A stretch of 64,000 nt of DNA, from contig JANWVY010000002.1 in NCBI GenBank assembly GCA_025056455.1, positions 544,737-608,736 on the forward strand, written 5' to 3'. A program made the position numbers and the translations under genes. The notes under the pieces are model-generated. The model saw nothing but the letters and a program-made list of their open reading frames with translations. It was not told the DNA's origin and made no database searches. Shown here in pieces: positions 16,427 to 27,305 of the stretch; the stretch's first letter is position 1; the number at the start of each line of letters is the position of its first letter. This DNA comes from Bryobacteraceae bacterium (GTDB lineage Bacteria; Acidobacteriota; Terriglobia; Bryobacterales; Bryobacteraceae).

Positions 16427-17479
16427 GTGTCTATGAAACAATTTCGTGTCGGCATTGTTGGCCTGGGCTGGGTTGCAGGAGCTCATCTAGAAACCTTCAA
16501 AAAGGTACGAGGCGCAGACGTTGTGGCAGTTTGTTCCCGCCGCAAGCTCGATGCCTCGGAGCTTTCTCGCCAGTTTGGAATTCCCTTGCGGGTTTATCAA
16601 GACTTGGATGCCATGCTCAAAGATCCGGAAATTGACGTCGTGGATATCTGCACGCCTCATCCTTTCCACGCTCAACAGGCTATCCGCGCAGCCGAGGCCC
16701 AAAAGCATCTCATCATCGAAAAACCAATTGCCATCGACTGGCAGAGCGCTGTAGCCATGCGCCAGGCCATCCGCCAAGCAGGAGTTCACGCCTGCGTCTG
16801 CTTTGAGGTTCGCTACTCGCGCCAAGTGATGGCCATCCATGATGCCCTGCGCCGCGGGATGATCGGCGATCTCCACTACGCTGAAATCGACTACTACCAC
16901 GGCATCGGTCCCTGGTATGGCCAGTACGCGTGGAACATTAAAAGAGATTTCGGCGGATCAAGCTTGCTCACGGCAGGCTGCCACGCCCTCGACTTGCTTT
17001 TACACTACATGTCCGCTCAAGGCCAAGCGGTCGTCGAAGAGGTAGTAAGCTATCAGACCAAATCAAAAAGCAAATTTTTCACGCCGTACGAATACAATAC
17101 GACTTCTGTCACGCTCGTGAAATTTCAAGATGGCCGCCTCGGAAAGGTAGCCTCAGTCACCGATTGCCTCCAGCCCTACTACTTCCACATGCATCTGTGC
17201 GGCAGCGAAGGCAGCGTGCTGGATGACAAATTCACCAGCCTCGGCTGGCAGGGACTGGGCAAGGACCGCTGGAGCACGCTGGGTATTCCCGTGGTGGATT
17301 CGGGCGATGTCAGCGATCATCCTTACGAGCCGCAATTTCAAGCGTTCGTCGATTCCCTACTCCGCAATGAGCCCATGCCTTACACCGACTTTGAAACGGC
17401 GTTTGAGTCCCACCGGGTAGTGTTTGCAGCGGACCGTTCCGCGGAAGAAGGCCGGCCCGTCAAGCTGTCTGAATTCTAG
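16427..17479 (+). CDS. Gfo/Idh/MocA-family oxidoreductase
   Basis: NAD(P)-dependent sugar or inositol oxidoreductase. The N-terminal Rossmann fold has [15 protein letters not shown], and the family Lys is in IIEKPIAID (about residues 97-105). The C-terminal alpha/beta domain includes [19 protein letters not shown], where the His is part of the usual catalytic set. No export signal, so it acts in the cytoplasm. GTG at 16427 or ATG at 16433 ([10 protein letters not shown]) could be the start; the latter gives a cleaner N-terminus. Substrate unknown. It stands alone between pheA and a convergent receptor gene. Confidence 0.88.
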   Translation: MSMKQFRVGIVGLGWVAGAHLETFKKVRGADVVAVCSRRKLDASELSRQFGIPLRVYQDLDAMLKDPEIDVVDICTPHPFHAQQAIRAAEAQKHLIIEKPIAIDWQSAVAMRQAIRQAGVHACVCFEVRYSRQVMAIHDALRRGMIGDLHYAEIDYYHGIGPWYGQYAWNIKRDFGGSSLLTAGCHALDLLLHYMSAQGQAVVEEVVSYQTKSKSKFFTPYEYNTTSVTLVKFQDGRLGKVASVTDCLQPYYFHMHLCGSEGSVLDDKFTSLGWQGLGKDRWSTLGIPVVDSGDVSDHPYEPQFQAFVDSLLRNEPMPYTDFETAFESHRVVFAADRSAEEGRPVKLSEF

Positions 17480-17559
17480 GACTCAGCTTGGGGAAAAACA
17501 AGCGGCGTCGGGCAGCAGGTTCGGCCCTAGCGCCGCCTTATCACCCGGAAATGATTTTC

Positions 17560-20500
17560 TTAAAACCGGATCCGTAGTCTCAGCTCGATTTGCCGGGGAT
17601 CGAAGGTGGACATTCCAAACGTCCCGAAACTGTCATTCTGGGTCATTCCTGGACGCAGCCCTTGTGCGATTTGGGCCGCACTGAGGTTGGTAAACGTGTT
17701 TCCCAGTCCCGCGTTGAGCTGCGGGCGGAATTGCGTATTGTTCAGCAAGTTGGACGCCTCGGCCGAAAACGTCAACCCCAGTCTCTCTCGCACAGCGATC
17801 TCCTTCTGCAAGCTCAGGTTGATGTTGAAACGGCCATTGCCGCGGATGTCTCCATAGCGGTTGTCCGCCGTGCCGAACCAGTAGATGTCCGGGCCGAACG
17901 TGCCGTTTGGAAATTGCACCACACGGCCCCGAAAAGCCTCAACGTTGTACTTGAGGAAACAATAGCGGCAGACCACGATTTGACGCCCGCCGGGAAGCGT
18001 TACAGTACGTTCAGCGGGATTGGCACTGGTATACCACCGTTGAAGTTCTTTTGGCACCTCAATGGGTACGCCCGAGAGCCGATCGCCGCGGCCATTCAAC
18101 GAACCAGCAGTGCCGCCAAAGCCTTGTTGCGGTTGACCGGACTGCGCGATGAGAACTCCTGCCGTTTGCCACCCTCCGATCACCGTGTTCAAAAAGCGGT
18201 TGCCAAAGTCCAACCGCCTCCCGCTGCCCACTGGCGGAGACCAGACAAAAGTTCCAACCACCCGGTGCGGGATGTCATTGGGCGAAATACTGTAGTTGTT
18301 GCTCAGGTTCCTCCGGTCGACAGCGAACGTTTGAAGGCCAGCATTCTCGCCATAGTTATTGTTTTGCGCCTCACTGCCCCAAACCTCAATCGTGCGCGAC
18401 CAGGTGTAGTGCACGTTAAACAGAAGACCGTTGGAGAACGATTTTTGCAATTGGGCCATGAGCGCGTTGTAGGTGTAAAATCCGATGGGAGCGCCCACCA
18501 AATTGCCTGGAAAGAAAGGATAGGGCAAGAGTGTGTCTCGCAAGGACATGGAACGCGTGCCCAGCGATCCATTGAAGGGGATCAGCTGATTGGGATTGGG
18601 CTGGAAGGGATTCGGCACCTGCCGCACGGCAGGATTAGTGCCATTGGTGGCGATATACTCCTGTCTCCAAGCTTGCAAAAGCGAGTCAGGTAGTTCCTGA
18701 TCGGTGTTGACATTCCAGCGACCCATTTGCAGTCGGTAGCCTCGCGTGCCGGCATAGCCGACTTGCGCGAGGAAATCTCGTCCTAGGCGCCGTTCTACAA
18801 AGAAGTTCCACTGGAGAATCTTGCCGCTTTTCATGTCTTCATAGTCAAAGCGCGGTTCGTTCACCCCGGAGCCATAGTATTGCGGGGCGCGTGGATCGGC
18901 TCCAATCAGCGGGTTCAAGATGGTGGAGTTCATGAACTGGTTGACCAGCGCCCCAGCGGGCGATTGCCCGTATTGCAGTGCCACGGGATCGGAGGTACGC
19001 GGAAAAAAGTTCTGCGCACCAAAATAGTAGGGCCCACCAAAATAACCCGTGTTGGATGGATTGTAGGTGACTCCGAATCCAGAACGAATCACCAGGGCGT
19101 CGGTGGCGCGAAAAGCAACGCCCAGGCGGGGACCGAAATCCCAGAAATAGGTTCGATACAGATTCCGTCCTGCTCCGTCCTGACCTGGAAAAACGAGCCG
19201 GCCGGGCGTGCCAAAGGGATTTTGCCCGCGGAAGCTGATGGCGGAGGCGCGGTTATAGCGTTCGGTAGGCCCCGGCTGGATATCGTAACGCAGGCCAAGA
19301 TTCACCGTTAGCCGGTTGGTCACGCGCCAGTCGCTTTGCTGGTAGGCGGCAAAATACTTTGCCGAAAGCGCCAGCAGCACGGCATTCTCGCCAGCTTGAA
19401 TATCGCCTGCTCCTAAGAGATAGCTCGCCAGACCGGAACCACTTCGTTCTCCGGTCACCGTGTCGAGATTTTGCCCCTGCGGTCCAATTACATTGCCCGT
19501 GGTAAAGGAACTGCCGGAACGAATCCAAAACGAACCGCGGGCGTCGCTATAGTTCGAGAGATAGTTGCGAAATTCCGCGCCCCACTTATGGGTCCAGCGG
19601 CCGGAGATCTTAGTGATCGAACCGTTTAGGTTCCAGTTGGTTTGCCGTTCGATCTTGGCGAGATAGCCCGTCTGGTTTAAGGCGCTGATTTGACTCCAGC
19701 CTCCGCCAAAACTCGTAATCTCGGGATAGGCGCCCGGCAAGCCAGCGGCCGGCCAGAATTCGCGGGGAATGCCAAACTGGCCGTAATCCATGTCACTAAA
19801 GGTTTCGGACCGGTTGTCCGCCGCGACCCGCGTGAGGCCAATCCGCAAGTCCGCAATGAGGGTGGGCGAAATGGTCCAGGTGTCCCCCAAAGCGCCGTAA
19901 TAATTGCGGTCTCCGTTCACTTTCCCGATGAAGCCACCTTGCTGAACGTAGGCCCGCGTCCCTGGCCCCCATCCGTTGGGTGAGTCGATCAAGCCAAGGT
20001 TGCTGCCAAAGGTGCCATAAAGAGAGTGCGCACGCATGCGGTGGTCAAGCCGAGCGTTAATCGCGTCCCGCGTAAAGGTCCGCACCATCCGGTTGTAAAA
20101 GTTATTAATCCCGCGAGGATCGTCAGGAGTCCGGTTAGGGAGGGGAAACTCATTGACAAAGCGCGACGAGAATGGGTTTAACCGGCTGGCGGGAATGATG
20201 CTCTGGGGAAACGGCAGCCGGCGGAAGCGACCCGGACCGTCGGTCACCACATTGAAGGGATCAAACACCTGAACCGGAACGAATTGCGCTCCCACCTGAG
20301 TCACCGTTTCGGAAAAATTGCCCCGTCGCTCGAGTGCTGTCGGAACTGTGCGGAAATAATCGAGCGCTTGGCTGAAACGCAGTCCTTCATAGCTCAGGAA
20401 AAAGAAGCTGCGATCCTTGCCGTTATAAACGCGAGGCAGCAAAATGGGACCGCCGAAGGTCGCGGAATAATTCTGTACCTTGAACGGCGGACGCGCCACG

Positions 20501-21339
20501 GCGGGAGTGAAGGCATTGTTTTCGAAGCGGTTTGCGTTCAGCGCCTCGTTGCGCAGTCGAAACTGGGCCGAGCCGTGGAACTCATTGGTGCCCGACTTGG
20601 TGGTGATGAGAACCGTGCCCTGCGAGCGCCCGTACTCAGCACTCATGTTGTTGATTGTGGTCTTTACCTCCTGGATTCCCTCCGTGTTGGGCAGTACGGC
20701 CACTTCATTCCAAGCCGAAGCCTGAATCGAGACGCCATCAAGCTGAATGTCGTTGCCGAACGCTGCGCCTCCATTCACCTGGAAGTTCGAAAATGTCCGC
20801 CGGCCCTCGGTGCCGATTCCAAACGACTGGGCGCTCTGCGTGTCATTCATCGCCGCCCGGGCCACCACGCCTTGCTGAAGAACGGCATAATTCAGGGGGT
20901 TATTGTTAATGTTCGGAATGGCGCGGATGACCCTCTCAGAAACCGCATTCGTCACCCGGCTGGATTCGGTTTGAAGGGCAAGAGCCGATTCCGTGACTTC
21001 GACTCGCGTCTCAACGGATCCGACTTCCAACCGGATGTCCACGCGCACCGTCTGCGAAGTCGTCAGGCTGATGTTCGATTGAATGAAAGTCTTAAAGCCA
21101 GGCTTTCGCGCCGAGACTTCATAGGTGCCTGGAGGAAGATAAGGAACCGCAAAATCACCAGCCTCATTGGTGCGGAATGCGTAGGTGGCGTTGGTCCCCG
21201 TCTCGCGGACAAGGATCTCTGCGTCCGCAATCACCGCTCCAGCAGGATCCAACACCGTTCCCACGATCGTCCCCGAGCGAATCTGGCAGAAGAGGGGAAG
21301 AGTGCACACAAAGCTCAGAGCAAGAACAAATCGTCGCAT
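17560..21339 (-). CDS. Oar-like TonB-dependent receptor with CarboxypepD_reg-like domain
   Basis: Large outer-membrane receptor (1259 aa). The ATG at 21339 is chosen because GGGGGTGA lies just upstream and it gives a clean signal peptide, MRRFVLALSFVCTLPLFCQ. Then follow a carboxypeptidase-regulatory-like Ig-type domain (about residues 22-105, GTIVGTVLDPAGAVIADAEI), a plug domain (about 120-240, ending SAEYGRSQGTVLITTKSGTNEFHG) and a beta-barrel rich in aromatic and Asn/Gln residues, ending in RIRF. Such receptors in Acidobacteria import oligosaccharides or other large substrates, but the ligand is not visible. It lies downstream of rsmE on the same strand. Confidence 0.92.
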   Translation of the reverse strand: MRRFVLALSFVCTLPLFCQIRSGTIVGTVLDPAGAVIADAEILVRETGTNATYAFRTNEAGDFAVPYLPPGTYEVSARKPGFKTFIQSNISLTTSQTVRVDIRLEVGSVETRVEVTESALALQTESSRVTNAVSERVIRAIPNINNNPLNYAVLQQGVVARAAMNDTQSAQSFGIGTEGRRTFSNFQVNGGAAFGNDIQLDGVSIQASAWNEVAVLPNTEGIQEVKTTINNMSAEYGRSQGTVLITTKSGTNEFHGSAQFRLRNEALNANRFENNAFTPAVARPPFKVQNYSATFGGPILLPRVYNGKDRSFFFLSYEGLRFSQALDYFRTVPTALERRGNFSETVTQVGAQFVPVQVFDPFNVVTDGPGRFRRLPFPQSIIPASRLNPFSSRFVNEFPLPNRTPDDPRGINNFYNRMVRTFTRDAINARLDHRMRAHSLYGTFGSNLGLIDSPNGWGPGTRAYVQQGGFIGKVNGDRNYYGALGDTWTISPTLIADLRIGLTRVAADNRSETFSDMDYGQFGIPREFWPAAGLPGAYPEITSFGGGWSQISALNQTGYLAKIERQTNWNLNGSITKISGRWTHKWGAEFRNYLSNYSDARGSFWIRSGSSFTTGNVIGPQGQNLDTVTGERSGSGLASYLLGAGDIQAGENAVLLALSAKYFAAYQQSDWRVTNRLTVNLGLRYDIQPGPTERYNRASAISFRGQNPFGTPGRLVFPGQDGAGRNLYRTYFWDFGPRLGVAFRATDALVIRSGFGVTYNPSNTGYFGGPYYFGAQNFFPRTSDPVALQYGQSPAGALVNQFMNSTILNPLIGADPRAPQYYGSGVNEPRFDYEDMKSGKILQWNFFVERRLGRDFLAQVGYAGTRGYRLQMGRWNVNTDQELPDSLLQAWRQEYIATNGTNPAVRQVPNPFQPNPNQLIPFNGSLGTRSMSLRDTLLPYPFFPGNLVGAPIGFYTYNALMAQLQKSFSNGLLFNVHYTWSRTIEVWGSEAQNNNYGENAGLQTFAVDRRNLSNNYSISPNDIPHRVVGTFVWSPPVGSGRRLDFGNRFLNTVIGGWQTAGVLIAQSGQPQQGFGGTAGSLNGRGDRLSGVPIEVPKELQRWYTSANPAERTVTLPGGRQIVVCRYCFLKYNVEAFRGRVVQFPNGTFGPDIYWFGTADNRYGDIRGNGRFNINLSLQKEIAVRERLGLTFSAEASNLLNNTQFRPQLNAGLGNTFTNLSAAQIAQGLRPGMTQNDSFGTFGMSTFDPRQIELRLRIRF

Positions 21340-21388
21340 TGTCACCCCCATGAAACGTGAGTTACCCACCAGGATGCACTATTGTTCC

Positions 21389-22123
21389 TTAGGATTCAAA
21401 AAAATTTTCAAAACGGTCACAAGCCTGACGTGCGGTGGCCAGAGCCGCAAGGGCCGCCGTTTCAGCGCGAAGGATCAGGCGACCCAGGGACACGGGCTTC
21501 CAGCCTGCCTGAAGAATGTCCTGGCGCTCTTGCTCTGACCAGCCACCTTCGGGCCCAACGAGGAGATTGAGAGTCTGTCCAGGTATCCAGTGCCCCAAGG
21601 CACTTAGCAAGGCTGCTCCCCCCTTCTCATCAAGTACGAGCGGCAGTCCAGGACGGTGAAGCTGTTGCCTTAAGGGCTGGACAGGCTCAAGCACCGGAAG
21701 TTGCCATCTGCGGCATTGCTGGCTAGCTTCCTTCAAAATGCGCCCCCAGCGCTCGCAGCGCTTCCGAGCGGCTTGCGCCAAGCCAGTATCCGTGAACGCC
21801 GCAAGGACCGGACAAATGTGAGAGACGCCCAGCTCGGCAGCTTTTTCCAACATCCACTCAAATCGATCGAATTTAAAGACCGACACGACAAGGTCGATGC
21901 GGGCTGGGGGAGGGGGAACCGGCTGGTGCCCGAGAACGCGGAATTTCACCCTCCGTTTGGAGACCTCCGCCACCTCGGCCACCACCAGTTGTTGGCCATC
22001 AGAAAGTTGCAGTTGATCACCAATCCGGACGCGAAGCACATGGGCCAGATGATGCGCCTCCTCGCCCAAGAGCTCAGCTTCCTCACCCTGGATCTCGCGG
22101 ACAAAAAACAACCGTTCGGCCAT
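21389..22123 (-). CDS. rsmE: 16S rRNA (uracil1498-N3)-methyltransferase
   Basis: Methylates N3 of U1498 in 16S rRNA using S-adenosylmethionine. The N-terminal PUA-like domain (AHHLAHVLRVRIGDQL) is followed by a SPOUT knot domain with LLVGPEGGWSEQE and the signature LGRLILRAETAALAAL that closes the AdoMet knot. The start at 22123 (MAERLFFV) gives a normal length of 244 residues; the open frame to 22198 would add 25 unlikely residues. It is divergent from the nitric oxide reductase gene across a 318-bp regulatory gap. Confidence 0.92.
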   Translation of the reverse strand: MAERLFFVREIQGEEAELLGEEAHHLAHVLRVRIGDQLQLSDGQQLVVAEVAEVSKRRVKFRVLGHQPVPPPPARIDLVVSVFKFDRFEWMLEKAAELGVSHICPVLAAFTDTGLAQAARKRCERWGRILKEASQQCRRWQLPVLEPVQPLRQQLHRPGLPLVLDEKGGAALLSALGHWIPGQTLNLLVGPEGGWSEQERQDILQAGWKPVSLGRLILRAETAALAALATARQACDRFENFFES

Positions 22124-22234
22124 CTCTGCTACTGAGCATCCCACAGCCTCGCTTCCTTTGAACCAGGCCCGGACCTCCGGCGCCGACCAGATCCGCAAAC
22201 GCGTTTTGAAAGTCCACCTTCGAAGCGAGCGGAC

Positions 22235-22248
22235 GTGACTTTGGTCAC
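22235..22248. promoter_or_regulatory. Crp/Fnr-family-type palindrome upstream of nor
   Basis: GTGAC (22235-22239), spacer TTTG, GTCAC (22244-22248): a perfect palindrome of the N4-spaced kind bound by Crp/Fnr/Dnr regulators. It lies about 194 bp before the nitric oxide reductase ATG, between it and rsmE. A TTGACG that could be a -35 element is at 22299-22304. Nitric oxide or anoxia control is inferred from the target gene. Confidence 0.45.
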
Positions 22249-22441
22249 TTTCAAGCTGCGCGCCTCGAGATAGTCTGATCGCAAAAAAGTTCAGAGCCTT
22301 GACGCGGCAACCGGCCCTAGGCTAGCACCCGCCAGAAAAGGCAGTCAAACAGCTGACCATGGGGCGGCTTTTTTGGGGAATCCGCCTCCACGTGTTCCTC
22401 GAGCTGGCCGCTGGGCAACGCTCGGAAAGTTAGGAGAGCTC

Positions 22442-24703
22442 ATGAGAAAGCTATGGATCAGTTTCGTAGCCGTTGTGGTGGTCTCGTTTACGATTCTCGG
22501 CTGGATCGGCGTTCGCATCTATCAGGAAATGCCGCCGATTCCGGAGCGCATTGTCACGACAGAAGGGAAGGTGGTCGCAGCAGACGGCGACGTTCGGGCC
22601 GGTCAAAACGTATGGCAATCGATGGGTGGAATGCAGGTGGGCTCGATCTGGGGTCATGGCAGCTATGTAGCGCCAGACTGGACGGCGGACTGGCTGCACC
22701 GGGAGCTGCTGTTTGTTCTCAACAAATGGGCCTCAGAGTCGGGCCGCACCTATGACCAGCTCCCGGAAGAGGAACAAGCAAAATTGCGCGCCCGACTCGA
22801 AAAGCTGTATCGCGCGAACACCTACAACCCTGAGAAGGGCGAAATTCGCCTCGACCCGGTGCGGGCCGAAGCCTTTGAAGCAAACGTCGAACATTACACG
22901 CGGATCTTTCAAGAAGGCGAAGTCGCCTACGCGATTCCGCCCGGAACCATCCGCTCCAGAGAGCGAGTCCGGATGCTAGCGGCATTCATCTTCTGGACGG
23001 CGTGGTCGGCTGCGGCCTACCGTCCCGGCCAAAAAGTCTCCTACACCAACAATTGGCCTCATGAGCCTCTCCTCGGCAATCGCCCGACCGCTGACAATCT
23101 GCTCTGGACGGGAGTCAGCATCATCATGTTGCTAGCCGGAATCTCCGCCATGGTGTGGTGGTATGCCGGCCAGCGAACCATCGAGGATACCCCAGCTCAC
23201 CTACCCGTGAGCGATCCCTTAGCGGGCTGGGTCGCCACGCCATCGCAGCTGGCGACGCTCAAATACTTTTGGGTGGTGGCGGCGTTACTAGCGGCGCAAA
23301 TTTTGTTGGGAGTCATCACCGCCCACTACGGGGTGGAAGGAGATGGCTTTTACGGGCTCAAGATCGCCGACATGCTTCCTTACAGCGTGGCGCGTACTTG
23401 GCATGTGCAAACCGGCATCTTCTGGATTGCGACAGCCTGGCTTGCCGCTGGGCTGTTTATCGGTCCTCTCGTGAGCGGCTATGAACCGCCCCATCAGAAG
23501 CTCGGCGTCAATGTGCTGTTTGGCGCCCTGCTGGTGGTTGTGCTGGGTTCACTTGCCGGCGAATGGATGAGCATTCAAAACCGGCTCTCTGACAAGATCT
23601 CATTCTATTGGGGCCACCAGGGTTATGAGTACATCGATTTGGGTCGCGGATGGCAGATCCTGCTTTTTGCCGGTCTGTTGATCTGGCTGTTTCTTGTTGT
23701 TCGAGCCATTTGGCCCGCGCTGAAAACGGGAGGGGAAAACAAACAGCTCATCTGGCTGTTCTTCATGTCAGCTGCCGCCATTGGGCTGTTTTATGGGGCT
23801 GGACTCAACTGGGGCCGGCATTCTCATCTTTCCCTGGTTGAATACTGGCGCTGGTGGGTGGTCCATCTTTGGGTGGAGGGCTTCTTTGAGGTCTTCGCCA
23901 CCACTGTGATCGCGTTTTTCTTTGCTCGCCTTGGATTGATTCGCCCGTTGCTGGCGGCCAAAGCCGCGTTGCTTTCGGCCACGATTTTTCTGGCCGGGGG
24001 AATCATTGGAACCTGTCACCATCTCTATTTCACCGGGACGCCAACGGTGGCTCTAGCCTGGGGCGCGGTTTTTAGCGCCCTTGAGGTTGTTCCGCTCACG
24101 ATGCTCGGCTACTCAGCGGTGGAGGACTTACGCCGCGGCCGCATGACGGACTGGGCCCGGCGCTACGAATGGCCGGTGTATTTCTTTGTGGCAGTGGCGT
24201 TCTGGAACATGGTGGGCGCGGGTTTGTTCGGTTTCATGATCAATCCGCCCATTGCGCTCTACTATATGCAGGGTTTGAACACGACCCCGTTACACGGCCA
24301 TGCGGCTTTGTTTGGCGTCTACGGCATGCTGGGCGTCGGCCTGATGCTGGTTTGTTTGCGCGCGATGACGCCTGGCGTTGTCTGGAACGAAAAGTGGCTT
24401 CGCGTTTCCTTTTGGAGTTTGAATGCGGGCGTGCTGGCGATGTGCGTGGGAAGCCTGCTGCTACAAGGCCTCGCCCAAACCTGGGCTTCGGTCGAGACCG
24501 GCTATTGGTATGCCCGCAGCTCGGAATTTCTTTCGACCCCGCTCATGCAGACCTTCCGCTGGATGCGCGTCCCTGGGGATACGCTCTTCGCTTTTGGCGC
24601 CTTGTTGCTCGCTGTGTTCGTATTCACCCACCGGCGCAGCGGCGCTGCACCCCATGCCGAAGGTTTACTCGGACAACAGCAAGCCCCCGCCGCAGGCGAC
24701 TAA
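22442..24703 (+). CDS. norB: Quinol-dependent nitric oxide reductase (qNOR)
   Basis: Reduces two nitric oxide to nitrous oxide with electrons from quinol in the inner membrane. The ATG at 22442 follows TAGGAGAG with good spacing and gives 753 residues, the fused qNOR length. The N-terminal periplasmic part resembles cytochrome c but has no CxxCH, the mark of the quinol type. Haem b and b3 and non-haem iron ligands are all seen: His321 (TWHVQTG), His475 with Glu478 (HLWVEGFFE), His526-His527 ([10 protein letters not shown]) and HGHAALFG (about 618-620). About 14 transmembrane segments. It stands alone without norC, D or Q, which suggests detoxification and not full denitrification. Confidence 0.95.
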   Translation: MRKLWISFVAVVVVSFTILGWIGVRIYQEMPPIPERIVTTEGKVVAADGDVRAGQNVWQSMGGMQVGSIWGHGSYVAPDWTADWLHRELLFVLNKWASESGRTYDQLPEEEQAKLRARLEKLYRANTYNPEKGEIRLDPVRAEAFEANVEHYTRIFQEGEVAYAIPPGTIRSRERVRMLAAFIFWTAWSAAAYRPGQKVSYTNNWPHEPLLGNRPTADNLLWTGVSIIMLLAGISAMVWWYAGQRTIEDTPAHLPVSDPLAGWVATPSQLATLKYFWVVAALLAAQILLGVITAHYGVEGDGFYGLKIADMLPYSVARTWHVQTGIFWIATAWLAAGLFIGPLVSGYEPPHQKLGVNVLFGALLVVVLGSLAGEWMSIQNRLSDKISFYWGHQGYEYIDLGRGWQILLFAGLLIWLFLVVRAIWPALKTGGENKQLIWLFFMSAAAIGLFYGAGLNWGRHSHLSLVEYWRWWVVHLWVEGFFEVFATTVIAFFFARLGLIRPLLAAKAALLSATIFLAGGIIGTCHHLYFTGTPTVALAWGAVFSALEVVPLTMLGYSAVEDLRRGRMTDWARRYEWPVYFFVAVAFWNMVGAGLFGFMINPPIALYYMQGLNTTPLHGHAALFGVYGMLGVGLMLVCLRAMTPGVVWNEKWLRVSFWSLNAGVLAMCVGSLLLQGLAQTWASVETGYWYARSSEFLSTPLMQTFRWMRVPGDTLFAFGALLLAVFVFTHRRSGAAPHAEGLLGQQQAPAAGD

Positions 24704-24761
24704 GCGGGGCCAGACCGTTTTGACTGCCGGGCGCCCGCCCGCCGCGGAGTACAATGTCCGC

Positions 24762-26015
24762 ATGGATCAAGTTTCGAGACGCAATTTTTTGGCGGTTACC
24801 GCCTCTTCCGCCCTCGCCTCTTCACCGCCTGCATCTGCAGCAGGTTCACGCGCGGCAGCGCATGCTCGAATTATCGGCGCCAATGACCGAATTCATATCG
24901 GCGTGATTGGCTGTGGGGGAATGGCGAATGGTCACATGCGGGCCCTGAATCGCATGAAGGACACGCAGAATGTCGAGATCACGGCTGTTAGCGACGTCTT
25001 CGCCAAGCGTCTCGAGGCGGCTGCTCAACTCACTGGCGGCAAGCCCTTCAAAGACTACCGGCGCCTGCTCGAAAGCAAAGAAATCGATTACGTCTTAATT
25101 GCTACTCCCGAACACTGGCACGCGCAGATGACGCTCGATGCGGCCGACGCTGGGAAGCACATTTACTGCGAGAAGCCAATGACCTATAGCATCGAGGAGG
25201 CCAAGAAGGTGGTCGCGAAAGTGAAGGCCACTGGGGTGAAGATGCAAGTCGGCGTGCAAGGCATGTCCGATGAGTCGTACGAAATTGCTCATCAGTATGT
25301 CAAGGAGGGAACGCTCGGCAAAGTTGTGCTCGCGCAGATTGACTATTCGCGCAACTACAAAGGCGACTTCTGGCTTTATCCAGAAGATCCCGACGCGCGG
25401 CCGGGCGAGAATCTGGATTGGAACGCATTCCTCGGCCCTGCGCGCAAGCGCCCCTGGGACCCAGAACGCTTCTTTAGCTGGCGACGCTTCTGGGACTACT
25501 CGGGTGGCATTGCAAGCGATCTTTTCGTGCATCGGATCACCCGCATCATCAAGGCTCTCGGCCTTACCTTTCCAGAGCGAGTCGTGGCCACTGGAGGAAA
25601 GTTTTTCTATACCCAAGGCAAGGCGGAGATTCCAGATACCTTCAACGTGCTGCTGGATTATCCCGAGGGTGTCACGGTCCAGTTGATCTCCACCATGGCC
25701 AACGACACGGCGGTCGATCATCTTCTGCGCGGCAATCGGGCGACGCTGCAATTCACGCGCACCGGTTTTACCATTACGCCCCAAAATCTCTACGCTTCCT
25801 CGATGCAGCCAATTACCTACACCAAAAAAGGCGCTGAGGATATCTCGCTGCATCACATCAACCTTCAAAATGCAATCCGCAACAATGAGCCGCTGAAGTG
25901 CGACTGTATGTTGGGCTACTACGGCGTCGTTGCGGCGCGCATGAGCGTTGAGTCCTACCGGCGGCGCAAATACCTAGCCTGGGACCGCTTAAAAGAGCGT
26001 GTGGTCTATGCCTAG
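24762..26015 (+). CDS. Exported Gfo/Idh/MocA-family oxidoreductase
   Basis: The ATG at 24762 gives a twin-arginine-type signal (VSRRNFLAV followed by an Ala/Ser-rich stretch), so the folded enzyme is probably exported to the periplasm with its NAD(P) bound. The Rossmann motif is [14 protein letters not shown] (about residues 46-59) and the family Lys is in YCEKPMTYS. The C-terminal domain has [15 protein letters not shown], with the usual Asp/His pair. Length 417 aa. The stop overlaps by 8 bp the ATG of the amidohydrolase gene that follows, so the two form one unit. Substrate unknown; glycoside or sugar chemistry is inferred from the family. Confidence 0.87.
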   Translation: MDQVSRRNFLAVTASSALASSPPASAAGSRAAAHARIIGANDRIHIGVIGCGGMANGHMRALNRMKDTQNVEITAVSDVFAKRLEAAAQLTGGKPFKDYRRLLESKEIDYVLIATPEHWHAQMTLDAADAGKHIYCEKPMTYSIEEAKKVVAKVKATGVKMQVGVQGMSDESYEIAHQYVKEGTLGKVVLAQIDYSRNYKGDFWLYPEDPDARPGENLDWNAFLGPARKRPWDPERFFSWRRFWDYSGGIASDLFVHRITRIIKALGLTFPERVVATGGKFFYTQGKAEIPDTFNVLLDYPEGVTVQLISTMANDTAVDHLLRGNRATLQFTRTGFTITPQNLYASSMQPITYTKKGAEDISLHHINLQNAIRNNEPLKCDCMLGYYGVVAARMSVESYRRRKYLAWDRLKERVVYA

Positions 26016-27279
26016 GGCTCTCTTTTTGGCGCTGTTTGCCGGCCTCTCGTTGTCGGGTCAAAGCTTCGACCTGCTGCTCAAAGGCGCACGCCTGATCGAT
26101 CCCAAAAACAACATCGACGCGGTACGCGATATCGCAATTCGGGGGGGCCGGATTGCTGCTGTGGAGGCGGAGATTCCTGCCTCCCGGGCCCGGCAGAGCG
26201 TCGATCTTAAAGGGTTGTGGATCACGCCAGGACTCGTTGATATTCACGTGCACCTTTTTCACACCACGGGAACCAAGGATGCCTGGGCAGGCGACAATAG
26301 CGTCCCGCCGGATGCCTTTAGCTTCCGTACGGGGGTCACCTCCATGGCGGATGCAGGTAGTTCGGGTTGGCGCAACTTTGAAACCTTCCGCCACACCGTG
26401 ATCGACCGCGCACGGACTCGGGTCTTCGCGTTCATCAACATCGCGGGTCTCGGCATGATGACCGACATCGCCGAGCAGGGCGACTTTGACCCGGAGCAAG
26501 TGGCGCGCCTAGCGCGCAAACACCAGGATGTGGTCGTAGGAGTCAAAACCGCGCACTACCAGGGCCGGGATTGGAAAAGCGTCGATGCGGCTCTGGCCGC
26601 TGGTCGCCAAGCCAAGATCCCTGTGATGGTCGATTTCGGCTACTTCGTGAGAGAGCGCCCCTACTGGCAACTGGTCACCGAACGGCTCCGGCCCGGCGAC
26701 ATCAGCACCCACATGTTTCGCGGCCCAGTTCCTTACCTTGATGAAAACGGAAAGCTCTACTCCTACTTGCGAAAGGCTCGCGAGCGAGGCGTTAAGTTCG
26801 ATGTCGGCCATGGCGGCGGGAGCTTCGTTTGGAGAAACGCGGTTCCAGCCATCGAGCAAGGGTTTTATCCAGACTCCATCTCAACGGACCTGCACACCGG
26901 TAGCATGAATGGTCCGATGTTCGACATGCCAACCACGATGTCCAAGATGCTAGCCTTAGGAATGCCTTTGATTGAGGTCGTTCGTGCTTCCACTTGGAAT
27001 CCCGCGCAACTGATCAACCACCCCGAACTGGGCCATCTCAGCCCCGGCGCCGTGGCCGATATCGCGGTTTGGCGACTGCTCGAAGGCGACTTCGGCTTTG
27101 GCGATTCGGGAGGGGGTCGCATTCACGGTAAGCTCCGCTTGCAATGCGAAATGACTTTGCTCAACGGGCGCGTCGTCTTCGATTGGAACGCAAGGCTCAG
27201 CTCGCGCGACTGGAAGCTCCTGCCCAAGGATTACGGCGTGCGCGACGTCGACGCGATCGTTCCTCCCCCGCAACACTGA
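26008..27279 (+). CDS. Amidohydrolase/deacetylase-family metallohydrolase
   Basis: TIM-barrel metal-dependent hydrolase with a short signal peptide ([18 protein letters not shown]). Metal ligands seen: His80 and His82 in VDIHVHLF, the bridging Lys in VVGVKTAHY, then [16 protein letters not shown] and Asp in STDLHTG. The pattern matches the family I know as EF_0837/AHA_3915 (adenosine deaminase-like, dihydroorotase-related), whose substrates are mostly unassigned. The ATG at 26008 lies inside the end of the preceding oxidoreductase gene, so translation is probably coupled. Export of both proteins would place the pathway in the periplasm. Confidence 0.85.
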   Translation: MPRALFLALFAGLSLSGQSFDLLLKGARLIDPKNNIDAVRDIAIRGGRIAAVEAEIPASRARQSVDLKGLWITPGLVDIHVHLFHTTGTKDAWAGDNSVPPDAFSFRTGVTSMADAGSSGWRNFETFRHTVIDRARTRVFAFINIAGLGMMTDIAEQGDFDPEQVARLARKHQDVVVGVKTAHYQGRDWKSVDAALAAGRQAKIPVMVDFGYFVRERPYWQLVTERLRPGDISTHMFRGPVPYLDENGKLYSYLRKARERGVKFDVGHGGGSFVWRNAVPAIEQGFYPDSISTDLHTGSMNGPMFDMPTTMSKMLALGMPLIEVVRASTWNPAQLINHPELGHLSPGAVADIAVWRLLEGDFGFGDSGGGRIHGKLRLQCEMTLLNGRVVFDWNARLSSRDWKLLPKDYGVRDVDAIVPPPQH

Positions 27280-27305
27280 GCGCGGTTTACGCCTAGCCGC
27301 CTGTC

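Noticed and set aside
15728-16486. 252-codon frame on the minus strand
   Set aside because: Covers pheA in antisense; pheA has clear catalytic and ACT motifs.
17590-18693. 367-codon open frame on the plus strand
   Set aside because: Antisense to the same receptor gene, without a ribosome binding site or family resemblance.
20284-21360. 358-codon open frame on the plus strand
   Set aside because: It lies wholly antisense to the well-supported receptor gene (17560-21339), is Arg/His-rich and has no recognisable domain. High GC makes long antisense frames common.
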